64,000 bases of DNA, from the NCBI GenBank assembly GCA_905331475.1, contig CAJNYU010000114.1, positions 496,001-560,000 on the forward strand. Reading direction: 5' to 3'. Both the position numbers and the translations under genes were made by a program. Below, one piece after another: positions 62,700 through 64,000 of the stretch. How positions within the stretch are numbered: position 1 is the stretch's first letter; each line of letters opens with the position of its first letter. This stretch comes from Rotaria socialis. Its lineage: Eukaryota > Rotifera > Eurotatoria > Philodinida > Philodinidae. Below the pieces are notes generated by a model. The model was not told the DNA's origin. It searched no databases and saw only the letters and a list, made by a program, of their open reading frames with translations.

Positions 62700-64000
62700 A
62701 AAAAGACTACCTTTTTTTTGGCTAATAAGTTAAACCATTATGTATTTATTTCCTTCATGCAAAAATACACGAGAACCTATAGCAAATCATCTTAATGTAC
62801 GATAAATAAATCAATGCAATCAATTTCTTCTTTGATTTTCTTTTTTTGAAAAGTCTACTTTTCTATATGCAGTCCCCTTGGATTTCATCGACAATAATCA
62901 TGAATATAACTACTACACTTATTCAAAGAAGAGTCGCTGGGCAATATATTGCCGATAATTTAAACACAGGTTTAACCTTAGTACTATAATCTGTTAAGAT
63001 TTTTTTGAAACAGTATATAAGCAATATGTTGTAGGAGACTAGTAAAATATGGAATTCTACAGCACATGATACAAGTTTATACACGATTACAGAGTATGTA
63101 TCAATAATATGTCGTTCGAACAGGTGAACTACTGTCTTATTACGTGTCTGAAGAATTAAGTAATATCCGCCATGTTTCAAATTTTTATTCTTTTATGATT
63201 TAGCTAGTAGCTTTTCAATTTCTTTTCATCAGATGTGATCTCTTCCGATATAGAATAATAACAGTTACAAATAGATATAGCGTATTATATTACTAGGCAT
63301 GTGATTCTTAAAACACAAATCATTTTAAAACCAATAATCTTGAGATAAATGTTTTTTATGGCTATGCTTATTGATTTAAATGGATTGTCTAGTTCGAAAA
63401 AATCTTCAAATTGGAAATAATGAACTGAAAGAATATTTATAATAGATTATGATCACATAGCAAAACCGTTGATTAAATCAATAATAATAATGAAGTGTTG
63501 GGAAAGAAACCAAGTATCTAGTTGCCTTTTCCTAATGTATAACATCACATCCATGATTATTCTCATATGCTGATTCAGTCACTCTAGAAATGAAAACAAC
63601 AATGATGATTCAATGACTAGGTGGAATAACCACTAAGGAAGTTCACATAGTGCTTATTGTTTATATGCTCTCTTGTCTATAGCATTCTCGTTCTCAGACT
63701 GATGTAATTAGAAGAGCTAATAAACAGTCGAAACTACTAAAAACAAAATCATTTTTAGTGGCAAATTACAGAGTAGCCAACCTATCTACTCTAAGAAATT
63801 TGTCTATTGCTTAAGGCAAAATTATCTGTTTAAGATTATCAATAAATCAGAAAATATATCGTCTTAGAAGAATTATATCTCATACTTCCATTTTTGTTTT
63901 TTTTGTTATTAAGCGAAGTATGGAAGTGAAAAAAAGACAAAATATATTTCAAAAACTTAAGTTTCAAAAATATTTTAATTTAAAAACTAAAAACGATTTT
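62700..64000. other. 3' flank and gene-free AT-rich end of the window
   Basis: AATAAA-like signals occur at about 62804-62810 after the neuropeptide gene. Beyond that I see no exon chain, RNA gene or repeat; the 62923-63180 minus-strand frame is unsupported. Confidence 0.5.

Overview
The window is animal nuclear DNA. It is strongly AT-rich, most introns are only about 45-80 nt and GT-AG, and it holds metazoan families: a peptide-type GPCR, a synaptotagmin, a claudin-like tetraspan, SLC16 and MFSD6 transporters, a SPA17-like sperm-tail protein and a neuropeptide-like precursor. Intron size, base composition and splice acceptors placed directly in front of several start codons fit a rotifer, probably bdelloid. 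That placement is inference; no marker in the window fixes it.

Layout. 0-2 kb is compact. A minus-strand gene runs off the left edge and is divergent from COPS7 (COP9 signalosome subunit 7). POLR1H (RNA polymerase I subunit, five tiny exons) follows 125 bp downstream on the same strand. 2-8.7 kb has no gene I can support but holds five short non-autonomous transposons. Two more palindromic elements lie near 11.5 and 12.3 kb. Between them are a claudin-like tetraspan (8.8 kb) and a B-box zinc-finger protein (9.9-11.0 kb). 15.2-18.3 kb is an ERGIC1 homologue with a frameshift, an intron ending in GG and one 2 kb intron. 21.3-23.7 kb is a two-exon GPCR, convergent with a nine-exon SLC16-type transporter on the minus strand (24.0-26.2 kb). 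28.4-29.4 kb (minus) is an unrecognised small membrane protein, and 31.5-33.9 kb a synaptotagmin-like protein whose C2 domains lack calcium ligands. 38.2-41.2 kb is a multi-exon orphan protein rich in Cys and His. 46.6-50.3 kb is MFSD6 with one frame break. 50.9-53.0 kb (minus) looks like a decayed gene. 54.1-60.6 kb is a SPA17-like R2D2 plus IQ-motif protein whose 3.2 kb first intron contains an intact single-exon gene with a myristoylation-type start. 62.3-62.7 kb encodes a 101-residue precursor with a signal peptide and two likely amidated peptides. The rest is AT-rich spacer with microsatellites.

The genes do not form one pathway; this is an ordinary mixed chromosomal segment. The most interesting items are the predicted neuropeptide precursor, the nested gene inside the SPA17-like gene, the CCCAGGTC palindromic element family with 2-bp target duplications, the decayed minus-strand gene, and three conserved genes (ERGIC1, SLC16, MFSD6) each broken by what look like single-base changes, which may be real decay or assembly indels. 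Exon boundaries were assigned by hand from GT/AG sites, reading frame and remembered family sequences.
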